In this document: positions 48,573 to 56,461 of the stretch, piece after piece
Layout of the letters: every line of letters starts with the position of its first letter
Numbering within the stretch: position 1 is the stretch's first letter
Position numbers and translations under genes: made by a program
The notes under the pieces: model-generated
What the model was told of the DNA's origin: nothing
Seen by the model: only the letters and a program-made list of their open reading frames with translations
The model's database searches: none
Assembly: GCA_977017575.1 (NCBI GenBank)
Contig: CDRNVI010000003.1
Span: forward strand, 372,001 to 436,000
DNA length: 64,000 nt
Source of the DNA: Paramoeba atlantica
Taxonomy: Eukaryota; Discosea
Direction: 5' to 3'

Positions 48573-49043
48573 TCACACGGCACCATCTTCGGTAGTATGT
48601 GTATCCACATCCATAGTGCCTTTCTCAAGAGTTGAACCCGGCCGCTTTTCACCGACGACGTTCAACTGCTCAGTGGAGGTACCCCCGCGCTCCACTGGTC
48701 TGGTAAGAAAGGCAAAATCAAGATACAACTTCCTCCCGCAAAACAGTTTGCCATGCAGCTCTGCAATAGCCCTCCGGGCATCAGCCTCACGAACAAACTC
48801 CACCACCGCGTAGCCTTTTACCAACAACGTAGCCTTGTCCAAGACAAGATGAAGATTTTTTAGAGCCCCATAATCCGCAAACAAATCTCGCACGTCTTCC
48901 TCTGTACATTCCTCGTGGAGATTGGCGCAAAAGATTGTCCATCCCTCCACACTACGTGCCGGCTTAATGGTTGTCGTTGCATTAGTACATTCCCTCGGGG
49001 ACTCATCTTTCGTTTGATCAGAATCTTCTATCACCGATGTCAT
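48573..49043 (-). CDS. Y14: Y14 (RBM8A-like) exon-junction-complex protein
   Basis: 156 residues from an ATG. A single RRM (about 33-118) closely follows Y14: VEGWTIFCANLHEECTEEDV, DLFADYGALKNLHLVLDK and LLVKGYAVVEFVREADARR, matching animal GWTIFVTGVHEEATEEDI and KGYTLVEYE. Y14 pairs with Mago in the exon junction complex. Kinetoplastids retain Y14 and Mago although they have almost no introns. Short acidic N-tail; the usual Arg/Ser-rich C-tail is replaced by a short neutral tail. A long pyrimidine tract precedes the ATG on the coding strand, fitting a trans-splice acceptor. Confidence 0.9.
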   Translation of the reverse strand: MTSVIEDSDQTKDESPRECTNATTTIKPARSVEGWTIFCANLHEECTEEDVRDLFADYGALKNLHLVLDKATLLVKGYAVVEFVREADARRAIAELHGKLFCGRKLYLDFAFLTRPVERGGTSTEQLNVVGEKRPGSTLEKGTMDVDTHTTEDGAV

Positions 49044-49302
49044 GAAAACAAAAGATAAGGAGAGATAAGCAAAAGCAAGAGTCTAAAATTTTACAAAACG
49101 ATGAGTAATTTTACGTTTAAAGGGTAACCTAGAGTGTAAGGCCAAGGGAAATGCACACTAAGTGTACTTTACCTTGCTACCCCTACTTTAGTGTGCCTTA
49201 CACTAACTACACCTTTGGTGAGGATTTATCCCTTTAGCAACACACTTTATCCCCCCTGTGCTCCCGGTACAAAACACTCCTGTTCAAAAAAGTCGTGTCC
49301 AT

Positions 49303-50571
49303 TCACGGGTTTACCTCACCCTCCCCCCCTCTCCCTATCTCCTCCATCACCCCCGCCATCAGCAGCGGAAACACCAATGTCGCCTCACACTCCACCACCG
49401 CCACCACCGTCCTCTCCCCCCCCACCCCCCCCACCCCCTCCCGCACCCCCCTCCCTGTGCTGCACCCCACCACCTCCCGTACCCCACACCCCACGTCCCG
49501 CACCGCGCTCACCATGTGGCTCCACGGCAGCCCCTCCCCCAGCACCACCACCCCCACCCCCATGGCGCCCCCCCCCGCCCGGAGCCCCGCCCGCAGCCCG
49601 GCCACGTCCCCCACCCCATCCAGCGCGAGCCCGGGGGACCGCGACGCGTGGAAGAAGACCATGTCCCCGAGGGAGCCGTCCGTGGGGGCGGGGCAGAACA
49701 CCGGGGCGCCGTGCCGGGCCGCGCCCTGGACGACGCTGTGGGGGTCGTAGGGGGGCGGGTGGGGGTCGCTCTCGTGTAGCCGTGGGTGCGTAGTTCCGGG
49801 GCTACCGGTTGGGGGGGGGGTACAGGGAGGGGGGTTGTTTAGGTTTTCGTGGCTACATGAGGGCGTGTTCGGGTTGTTCGTTTTAGGGCTACATGACGTG
49901 GTGTTGTTGGTTTCGTTTTTATTTCGATAGGTAGTATTAGGAGGACATGTGGTGTGATGAGGGTTCTTTTTATTTCTACATGTAGGATCATTGTTGTTGT
50001 TCTTTTCATTTCTACATGGACTTGTATTATTGTAGTTATTTTTATTCGTAAATTTAGGATTATTATTGTACCGTGCCGCTTGACTCAAATGCTCTACGAA
50101 TCGAGAAGGGGTAAGAGGGTTACCCTCGTGGACCAATTTGTCCAAAATCGGGTTAATAAAGTCCTCAAAAGCGGCATAGTGGGCATTAGGAATCAAGAGG
50201 TTTCCAATACGGTTAAGGCCACGGTTACGGAGCGTGTCCCCGGGGAGGGTGAAGGACCCAAGGAGAGTAGGACCGGCAAGAGATTTAATAAGATCCTCCT
50301 CGACGGCTCCGGCAGTGGTGACGATAGCATCAATGAGACCGGAGTGTGTGAGAGCAGCAAGGTGTTCACGAAGGCCGCAGGAGACCATGTTGGAGGTGAA
50401 ACCTAGGAGGATTTTGTATTCGCCGGGGTGGTCACGACGACGGCGGAGCATCTGGTGAAGGGTGCGGTGAGCGTGGTAGATTTCCGAGGCGGGGGGTCCG
50501 GCGTGCTGGTAGTCTTCCAGAAGTTCGGAGAGGGAGACAGTGTCGCGGGATAGCCAAGAGTTAAATCTCAT
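49303..50571 (-). CDS. Deoxyhypusine synthase-like protein lacking the catalytic lysine (probable DHS pseudoenzyme paralogue)
   Basis: 422 residues from the ATG at 50571; an upstream TTG extension would overlap the next gene. DHS identity is clear: LLGFTSNMVSCGLREHLAAL, IVTTAGAVEEDLIKSL, GLNRIGNLLIPNAHYAAFED, PVFCPAPTDGSLGDMVFFHA, and LVFPLLMAGVMEEI at the end. Residues about 167-275 are an Asn/Thr/Pro-rich insert. Where active enzymes have GGGVVKHH with the catalytic Lys (about residue 345), this protein reads LGEGLPWSHM: the lysine is absent. The following segment is extremely Gly/Val/Arg-rich (coding strand G-rich). Trypanosomes use a heterotetramer of a catalytic DHS and a dead but activating paralogue; this gene fits the latter. 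Confidence 0.88.
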   Translation of the reverse strand: MRFNSWLSRDTVSLSELLEDYQHAGPPASEIYHAHRTLHQMLRRRRDHPGEYKILLGFTSNMVSCGLREHLAALTHSGLIDAIVTTAGAVEEDLIKSLAGPTLLGSFTLPGDTLRNRGLNRIGNLLIPNAHYAAFEDFINPILDKLVHEGNPLTPSRFVEHLSQAARYNNNPKFTNKNNYNNTSPCRNEKNNNNDPTCRNKKNPHHTTCPPNTTYRNKNETNNTTSCSPKTNNPNTPSCSHENLNNPPPCTPPPTGSPGTTHPRLHESDPHPPPYDPHSVVQGAARHGAPVFCPAPTDGSLGDMVFFHASRSPGLALDGVGDVAGLRAGLRAGGGAMGVGVVVLGEGLPWSHMVSAVRDVGCGVREVVGCSTGRGVREGVGGVGGERTVVAVVECEATLVFPLLMAGVMEEIGRGGEGEVNP

Positions 50572-50779
50572 GGTGGGGAGGATGTACAATAACGCAGGTG
50601 TGGGAATTATTGTAGAAAAGAGAAGGTCATAGAAGCGCTCTACTGTAAATAAAAGCAGAATCTTCTTCTGTTTTGGAAGGGTCACCCTATGTAAAAAAGA
50701 CCCATTTTGTTCAACAATGGAGTAATTTTCGAAGTATGCTGTGGAAATTACTTTGTTATGTTTACAATGAAATGGCAAA

Positions 50780-51238
50780 TCAGAATGTATATCCAGAGCT
50801 TGGAAAGGATCGATCACGTTTGAATATGTCTGATGCAAGACGAGACCCAGCAGGAAGTCGATTAAATTTGTGTGGCTTCCACCGCGCAGGGTGTGGTCCT
50901 ACGTTTCCGAATCGTGGACCCAACAGCCCAACATTACAAAAAAGCTTGCGTACTGGTTTTCCATGCAGGTTAGAAGCGTTTAGTTTGTCCTCCATTAAAT
51001 GTTTCATAACAAAATAAACGCCATCCTTCGTATCACGATCAAACGGGTGAAATCGAGAGTCCCATGGAGTCATGCGTTTCGAAGTACCATACTCCACATA
51101 AGCTTTGTTTCCCGCCGCAAGCTTCAAAATACGGTGCTGCTGCCATTGATCTCTCCAGTCTTGCGCAGCACGAACGAATGCGGGGCTGCTCTTCGGACGT
51201 TTTTTTGGTTTCCTCAGAAACGAACTACATGTAAACAT
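50780..51238 (-). CDS. Small basic hypothetical protein
   Basis: 152 residues from an ATG. Strongly basic (FLRKPKKRPKSSPAFVRAAQ at the start), with aromatic and Gly/Pro-rich segments (VGLLGPRFGNVGPHPARWKP) but no recognised domain. Size, charge and N-terminus would suit a mitochondrial ribosomal protein; this is a guess from composition. It lies 208 nt upstream of the DHS-like start on the same strand. Confidence 0.55.
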   Translation of the reverse strand: MFTCSSFLRKPKKRPKSSPAFVRAAQDWRDQWQQHRILKLAAGNKAYVEYGTSKRMTPWDSRFHPFDRDTKDGVYFVMKHLMEDKLNASNLHGKPVRKLFCNVGLLGPRFGNVGPHPARWKPHKFNRLPAGSRLASDIFKRDRSFPSSGYTF

Positions 51239-51500
51239 TTGTACCCAATTTAACAGCTAAGAACATAATACTCGAATCCCTATTTGATATAATATACTAG
51301 GAATCAGCTATAAGTCCCCCCCCGAATTTTAAAAAAACTGGTCTGTTTAATATCATCTTTCTTTTGAACGCGTAGAGAATTTTACATGCGTTTCCCGCCG
51401 TTTAAACTGGTTTTTCTCAACTCATTAGGATCGAATTATTTTTTGAAAAAAATGGGCCGAACAAATGATTTTGTTTACAAAAATGCTCCATATTTTGATA
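51239..51500. other. Spacer left of the nested transposon
   Basis: AT-rich with poly-C at 51317-51324; ends in TA (51499-51500), the target duplication of the next element. No gene. Confidence 0.5.
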
Positions 51501-52400
51501 CACCCATGGACAGAAGTGTGCCCCCGGCCTGGCAAATGTCAATTTTTTTATCCGTTTTTGCTCATTTTTGCAGCATTCGAGAGATCTCGTTCCCCTAACG
51601 AACAGCTTTGCCGACGTTTTTTCGTAGGGACCCCCTGGTACCCCCCTGGGTCCAAAAAACATGGTTTTTGTGTCCATATTTTTAGAACAGTCAATTTTTC
51701 TAGTATATCATCCTTTTTTCTCCGTTTTTTCTGCATGAGGACCCCGCCTCGTATAAGTCACAAACGAAACATCGCTTTGTCCATTTCGGAGAGAACAGAG
51801 ATAGCTAAACAGCATAAATCTGGCGTCAGCATCACCCAACTTCATAAAGAATTTGGTCGTGGCCGCCGTACAATTAGAAAATTTATTAATCTCTCAAAAA
51901 CAAGGTAATGAATTGTCATCTCCACCGAAATCAGGTGGGCCAAAGCTTTCAAAAAGATTTGTATCAAAGGTGAAATCAATAGTTGATAAGGAAAATACAA
52001 AGGAAGAGGGTTGCTTGACGTACAACTTGGTTCATGATCAATTAAAAAGGAAAGGGTACAATTGTTCCATTAAGAAAGTCGTTCGTGTATTACATAACTC
52101 AGGGTACACGAGGATGGCCAAGGCACGGAACTGTGACCTCACCGAACGGCATAAAGCCCTTCGTGTCGCATTGGCTAACGATTTGCTTTCTCATCCCCCC
52201 CGAAAGTTGGATAATATAATTTGGACCGACGAAAAACTCTTTCTGTGTGTTGTTCATGGGGGTGGGCATTTTTTTATTGGGAAAAAGGGGGGCCCCAAAA
52301 AGCGAATTGCGGGTATGAGCCATGCAGACGCCCACAAAGTAATGGGCGAAACTATTCTAAGGGCCTTCAAAAAACGACAAGGATGCTTAGAGTATTTGAA

Positions 52401-52408
52401 GGAAAATG
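52401..52408. repeat. 8-bp target-site duplication, left copy (GGAAAATG)
   Basis: GGAAAATG at 52401-52408 is repeated exactly at 53650-53657 on the other side of the Merlin-like element. Joining the flanks at one copy reads EYLKENVWVQMDNATTYN, a continuous Tc1 transposase. Confidence 0.93.
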
Positions 52409-53649
52409 GGTGAAATTAAAGCAAAATTCGCCTTTCTTGAAAAAAAAAGGAAAGTCGTCCGCACTAAAAATAACTGTATTTTTTTTGTATCGTATCATGT
52501 ATTTCCACTTTTTCCTTTATTTTTCAGATTCATTTTTCAGATTCAGACTCCTCAACTCCAACACATGCCCTGTGAAGGATGCAACGGTTTCGCTTGCCGA
52601 GGAAATCTCACTTTGAGCAAAGTTTCTGTGTGGAGCGAATCGAAATGCAGGGAGTGGTTAAGAACCCATAAGTTGGTGGCTCAGAAGGTTGTATGTTATA
52701 AAAGACTACACAAGGCGCCCTATACTATGCACGTCACTGACGGGAAATGGAGATGTACTGAAAAATACAAAGGAATGTACGCCACCTTAGGACCTCTCGT
52801 ACCTGGAAGGGCACAAAGAAGTGCAAAGCAAACATTAAAGTACATAATTTTGTACGTTCGTGGTGGAAGACATTCGGATTCGGCAGCGGAGACAGAACTT
52901 AGTCAGCAGACCATTGTGTCTCTAAGGCAATGGATGGATGGCATGATGGCCACAGCTCATGTTCGCCGACGTATCAGGAATCGCGGCAGCGTTGCTTCAA
53001 TGCAATGCGATGAGACATTTTTTTCTGTACGGAAACGTCACCGAGGTTCTCATGGTGCAAGACGGGTGCGAGATGATGGTACAGAAGCTGCACAGACAAT
53101 TGCTGTGACTACTCGAGCGAACAATTTATCTGAAATGTTCATGGAAGTTGTACCTGATCGTAAGGCAAGCACGTTACTTCCTCGAATTGAAGATCTGGCG
53201 AGCGGGGGGAGGACACAAATTTGGACCGACGGGGCGCGTCACAATATCCGCCTTGGTGGACGCTATAAGTGGAATAGCGTGAACCACCGCCGAGAATGGA
53301 TAGCAGAAGAGGGTGTCCACACAAACACTGTGGAGTGCGCGAATTCGGTGGCGAAGAAGAGACTTAATCGAGAAGGAAACGTATTAGGAAGGAAAAAGGA
53401 TAAACGGGCAGATGGTGTGCAAGCCAATGCTGAAAAATGCAACGGCAGCCTACGGTACAATGGCGGCGATGTAATGCTGCGCATCCTACAGAATCTACAA
53501 GATCATTGTCATTGTATTCATTTGTAAGTCTTGTCCAAGTATTTAAGTCGAAAACTAGAAGCGGAAAGTGTTGATTTCATTGCACCAAATTTTTGAAAAC
53601 CGGAAAAAAACATTTTTTAAAAAAAGGCAAATTTTGCTTTAATTTAACC
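52409..53649 (+). mobile_element. Merlin/IS1595-type DNA transposon, apparently complete (1,241 bp)
   Basis: Inserted in the Tc1/mariner element. The ends are inverted repeats, GGTGAAATTAAAGCAAAATT on the left against GGTTAAATTAAAGCAAAATT read inward from the right, continuing to 27 bp with two mismatches. A perfect 8-bp duplication (GGAAAATG) flanks it. An 8-9 bp duplication and an ISXO2-like DDE transposase are the hallmarks of Merlin. The single ORF is uninterrupted, so the copy could be young and possibly active. Confidence 0.93.
52565..53527 (+). CDS. Merlin-type (ISXO2-like DDE) transposase, open reading frame
   Basis: 320 residues from the ATG at 52565; the frame is open upstream to an ATG at 52406 that lies in the target duplication and so cannot be the element's own start. 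The N-terminus MPCEGCNGFACRG may bind zinc. DDE residues: D149 in MQCDETFFSV, D222 in TQIWTDGARHNI and E257 in GVHTNTVECANSVAKKRL, the usual ISXO2/IS1595 pattern with a DD34E spacing. No stops or frame breaks inside. Cuts and pastes DNA flanked by the matching terminal repeats. The only intact transposase in the window. Confidence 0.92.
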   Translation: MPCEGCNGFACRGNLTLSKVSVWSESKCREWLRTHKLVAQKVVCYKRLHKAPYTMHVTDGKWRCTEKYKGMYATLGPLVPGRAQRSAKQTLKYIILYVRGGRHSDSAAETELSQQTIVSLRQWMDGMMATAHVRRRIRNRGSVASMQCDETFFSVRKRHRGSHGARRVRDDGTEAAQTIAVTTRANNLSEMFMEVVPDRKASTLLPRIEDLASGGRTQIWTDGARHNIRLGGRYKWNSVNHRREWIAEEGVHTNTVECANSVAKKRLNREGNVLGRKKDKRADGVQANAEKCNGSLRYNGGDVMLRILQNLQDHCHCIHL

Positions 53650-53730
53650 GGAAAATGTATGGGTTCAAATGGATAACGCCACAACCTATAATTTGGCAAA
53701 AGCTTGAGCTTATAAACTATACCATTCCTC

Positions 53731-54133
53731 GGTGAAAGTGAGGCATTATTTCACATAAAAAATAATTTGTTTCGTTAATTTTTTTATGTGTTCTAAGTGT
53801 TGCCTTATCATATTTTACGGGCACTGAAAGTATTTTTCTGACATTTGTTTACATACAGCTGTACTTTTTTCGCGGTGACGGTACGCTTGATAGTGGGAAA
53901 GAAGCGCGACATAATCGGCTGAAGTTCGGCGCAGAAATTGTGAAAAGTAAGCTAAGGAGAGGAAAACATGAAGATTATGCCCTCCGTCGCCTGTTTTAGA
54001 ACCTCAAATGACATTGCGAGAACGTAGAAATCGTTCTAGAACAAGGGCAAGAGAGTTAATTTTTTCTTTTTTACTAAAATAGGGCGATAATAAATGTTTT
54101 AAAAAAAGTGTGAAATAATGCTTCACTTTGACC
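53731..54133. mobile_element. Non-autonomous Merlin-like MITE (403 bp)
   Basis: Second insertion into the Tc1/mariner element. Inverted ends GGTGAAAGTGAGGCATTATT and, from the right, GGTCAAAGTGAAGCATTATT, continuing to TTTCACA. Flanks CATTCCTC (53723-53730) and GATTCCTC (54134-54141) match in 7 of 8 positions, an 8-bp target duplication with one later change. No coding capacity. The ends share the pattern GGT.AAA.T.AAGCA..ATT with the autonomous Merlin-like element 81 bp away, so a related transposase may have moved it. Confidence 0.85.
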
Positions 54134-54627
54134 GATTCCTCTTATGAATTGGCCACCCAACTCTCCAGATCTCAATCCCATTGAGAACGTTTGGAGCGTG
54201 ATGAACAAATTGTAAAAAAAAAATTTAAGCCACACAACTATGTAACCCTGACAAAGGCCATAGAAAAGGCGCTTAATGCTCTAAAACGGGCCCCACACAA
54301 ACAAAAAGTGTTGAATTCCATCAATTCTGTTCCCAAACGTATGCAAATAGTTATTCAGACCAATGGGGAGCACTGCGGATATTGATACTTCTTCCTTTTT
54401 TCTCATTTTATCATTGAAAGGGTGATTTTTTCTGGATGTCTAATGTACCATTTTTTTGTTTTTGGTCTACTTTGGGGTCACCACCAGAGCACCAGGGTCC
54501 CTATGAAAAAAAGGCGGCAAAGCTCTTCGCTAGGGGAACGAGATCTCTCGAATACTGCAAAAATGAGCAAAAACGGATAAAAAAAATGACATTTGCCAGG
54601 CCGGGGGCACACTTCTGTCCATGGGTG

Positions 54628-55555
54628 TATATTTACCGGGTAAGCCCCCATAAATACAATCACTGCAGGAAAAGAAGATTGCGCAAAGACAAGCTTAATA
54701 TCCAATATGCCACCCCCCGCTCTCCAACACCTTGTTCATACGTTTTAAGTACTCTGAACACATTTATACCCATTTTCATACCATTTTTTATCAAGTTTAT
54801 ATTTTTTAGAGATGTAAGTAGTGGAAAAACCGCATTTTCGTTCAATAACAAACGAAATGCGCATCGTGCGCTCCGAGTTGAGGTAACTCGGCCTGTGGTT
54901 CCTCACCACGGGTATAAAAAGGGTAGCGTCGATGTGAAAAAACAGGGGAAATTTGACTGCACATTGGAAAATCTCATTTACCTAGGGCTGCACCGATAGC
55001 CTGCACCAACCCCTGAAAGGTTTCTTGTCTGGGCACACAAATCCGTCCCTCCGCAAGGGGGCCCAGGTGAAAATAATAATTTATTATTAGAGGTTAAAAT
55101 TATTAATAATTCTGCTACTATGACGTCAACACGGCTCACCCAAGAGGTGTGAGCCGGGTAAGGGAGCTGGTTCCCTGAGGGGAGGGTCCGGGACGGTCCT
55201 CCGAGTACTGAGCCTAGTCGGTTATCAGCCCGGCCTCTTAGAGTGAGGGCGCCAGGAACATTGCGATGAGCGGGTTTGAACTCGCCGTCTGAGCACCATG
55301 TGCTTCAAACTTTGAATTCTTGCCACTCCGCCACCTCCTCCTCTCCGCCATCTCCTCCTCCTTTAGCTAGAAGGGTACACCGAATTGGAATAATAATAAT
55401 ATGTAAAGTTTTGCCAGTTTTTCAACCTCTTCCCACCGAAAATACAAACCGCGGTCTCGGTGCGGTCTCGGGCGAAGTACTCGCGGCCCCTCAATTGTAG
55501 ATTGAAGCTAATGAATCCTAAGAACTAGACCTAACAAGAAGACCTAACAAGAAGC
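54628..55555. repeat. Repeat-rich spacer with structured segment and pol III box-like motifs
   Basis: 55070-55110 is an AATAATTTATTATT block like those at 39.6 and 40.05 kb. CGGCTCAC (55132-55139) and GTGAGCCG (55149-55156) form a perfect hairpin, followed by further GC-rich hairpins to about 55250. On the minus strand TGGCGGAGTGG (55323-55333) and GAGTTCAAACCC (55272-55283) resemble pol III A and B boxes about 50 nt apart. No protein gene; the plus-strand frame to 54999 mostly reads the Tc1 terminal repeat. Confidence 0.5.
55260..55340 (-). ncRNA. tRNA-like or tRNA-derived SINE candidate (weak)
   Basis: A-box-like TGGCGGAGTGG and B-box-like GAGTTCAAACCC are in tRNA order and spacing on the minus strand, but the T-arm around TTCAAAC does not pair over five bases and no acceptor stem closes. 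It could be a tRNA-derived SINE head or a decayed tRNA. Low confidence. Confidence 0.2.
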
Positions 55556-56179
55556 TCAAAACATCTCATTCACATCCAGACCGTCCATCGCCTGCTCGAT
55601 TCCTTGCCAAGAGTTTTGCAGCGATACTGTGCTATGTATAACTTTGTTACTATTCTGAGACTTGATCAGCGAACTTAGTTCCCTGTATTTCAGCTCGGCT
55701 TTATTCAGTACGCGAGCAATCAGCTCAAGAATTGATTCTGCAGTAACCCGGTATTCAGCTATCCACGGTTTTGAGAGAATGCACCTCTCACGCTTCCCAG
55801 CTGACCACCAATACTGACATTCTTTTAGAAGATCAAAAAGATGTCGGAAAAGTGTCAAAATGTACCAGGCCTTGGCTTTAACCCGGGCTTCAATAGAAGA
55901 AATTTTAATCTTCGAATTTTCGATGTCTTCATTCTGGGATATATCCGCCTCCAAAAGTTTAATGTCGCACATAATGTCGGATTCGCCTTCGGTTGAAATA
56001 TGCGGGTACAGAATTTTTATGCCTTCAAGAGACGTGTGGCACGTTTCACAGGTTTCATTTGCAATTTGCCTTGCAAATCCGAGGAGGTAACCTACTCGGG
56101 ACCCGATACTATGTGAATGCTGCCTTACACCGTCAAGGAAGCCTTGGTTGTAGCCGTCCTGATACGGATCCGTCATCAT
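55556..56179 (-). CDS. Yae1-domain protein (Yae1/Lto1 family)
   Basis: 207 residues from the ATG at 56179 (a second ATG follows immediately; the frame extends only to a TTG upstream). Near the N-terminus, DPYQDGYNQGFLDGVRQHSH and GSRVGYLLGFARQIAN show the Yae1_N pattern of glycines spaced four residues apart (G...GF..G...G...GF). Yae1 and Lto1 act with the cytosolic iron-sulphur assembly machinery in loading the ribosome-recycling ATPase Rli1/ABCE1. The remaining 150 residues are helical and have no recognised motif. Whether it is Yae1 or Lto1 is unclear. Confidence 0.72.
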   Translation of the reverse strand: MMTDPYQDGYNQGFLDGVRQHSHSIGSRVGYLLGFARQIANETCETCHTSLEGIKILYPHISTEGESDIMCDIKLLEADISQNEDIENSKIKISSIEARVKAKAWYILTLFRHLFDLLKECQYWWSAGKRERCILSKPWIAEYRVTAESILELIARVLNKAELKYRELSSLIKSQNSNKVIHSTVSLQNSWQGIEQAMDGLDVNEMF

Positions 56180-56461
56180 AGTATTGTACACGTTTGCATC
56201 TATAAAAGAACAGGAAAAGACTGTATTTACAGTAGGGTAGCGCAATCGTAGAAATCATTAATATATTTTATTATATTAATTATATTTTATTAAGTGATCT
56301 ATAGATAAACCTACAAATGTGAGCCCCAATTTTCCTATGCGCGTAGTGCGAATGTTATCATGCATATGAGCTTGTGTATTCTATTTCACCTTACAGAGAA
56401 TTCTTCAGATTGTTTTTCTGAATATCTGATTCAGTCCATTCACGATAATTTTCGTGAGTCA

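Larger units (their letters stand above)
51501..54627 (+). mobile_element. Tc1/mariner-type DNA transposon with complete ends, split by two later insertions
   Basis: Terminal inverted repeats of about 160 bp begin CACCCATGGACAGAAGTGTG on the left (51501) and end with its complement at 54627; TA flanks both sides (51499-51500, 54628-54629). Without the insertions the element is about 1.47 kb. Transposase pieces, in order: HTH from the ATG at 51735 (GVSITQLHKEFGRGRRTIRK), a frame break near 51905, LDNIIWTDEKLF (first catalytic Asp) and EYLKEN before the insertion at 52409. After it come VWVQMDNATTYNLAKA (second Asp), a stop, the second insertion, then WPPNSPDLNPIENVW (catalytic Glu) and the terminal NGEHCGY stop. 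Inactive. Confidence 0.93.

Noticed and set aside
54436-54999. 187-codon plus-strand frame
   Set aside because: Its first third reads the Tc1/mariner terminal repeat and the rest shows no known motif.
55260-55340. A functional tRNA gene
   Set aside because: A- and B-box-like motifs exist, but no proper T-arm, anticodon arm or acceptor stem could be drawn. Kept only as a weak tRNA-like feature.
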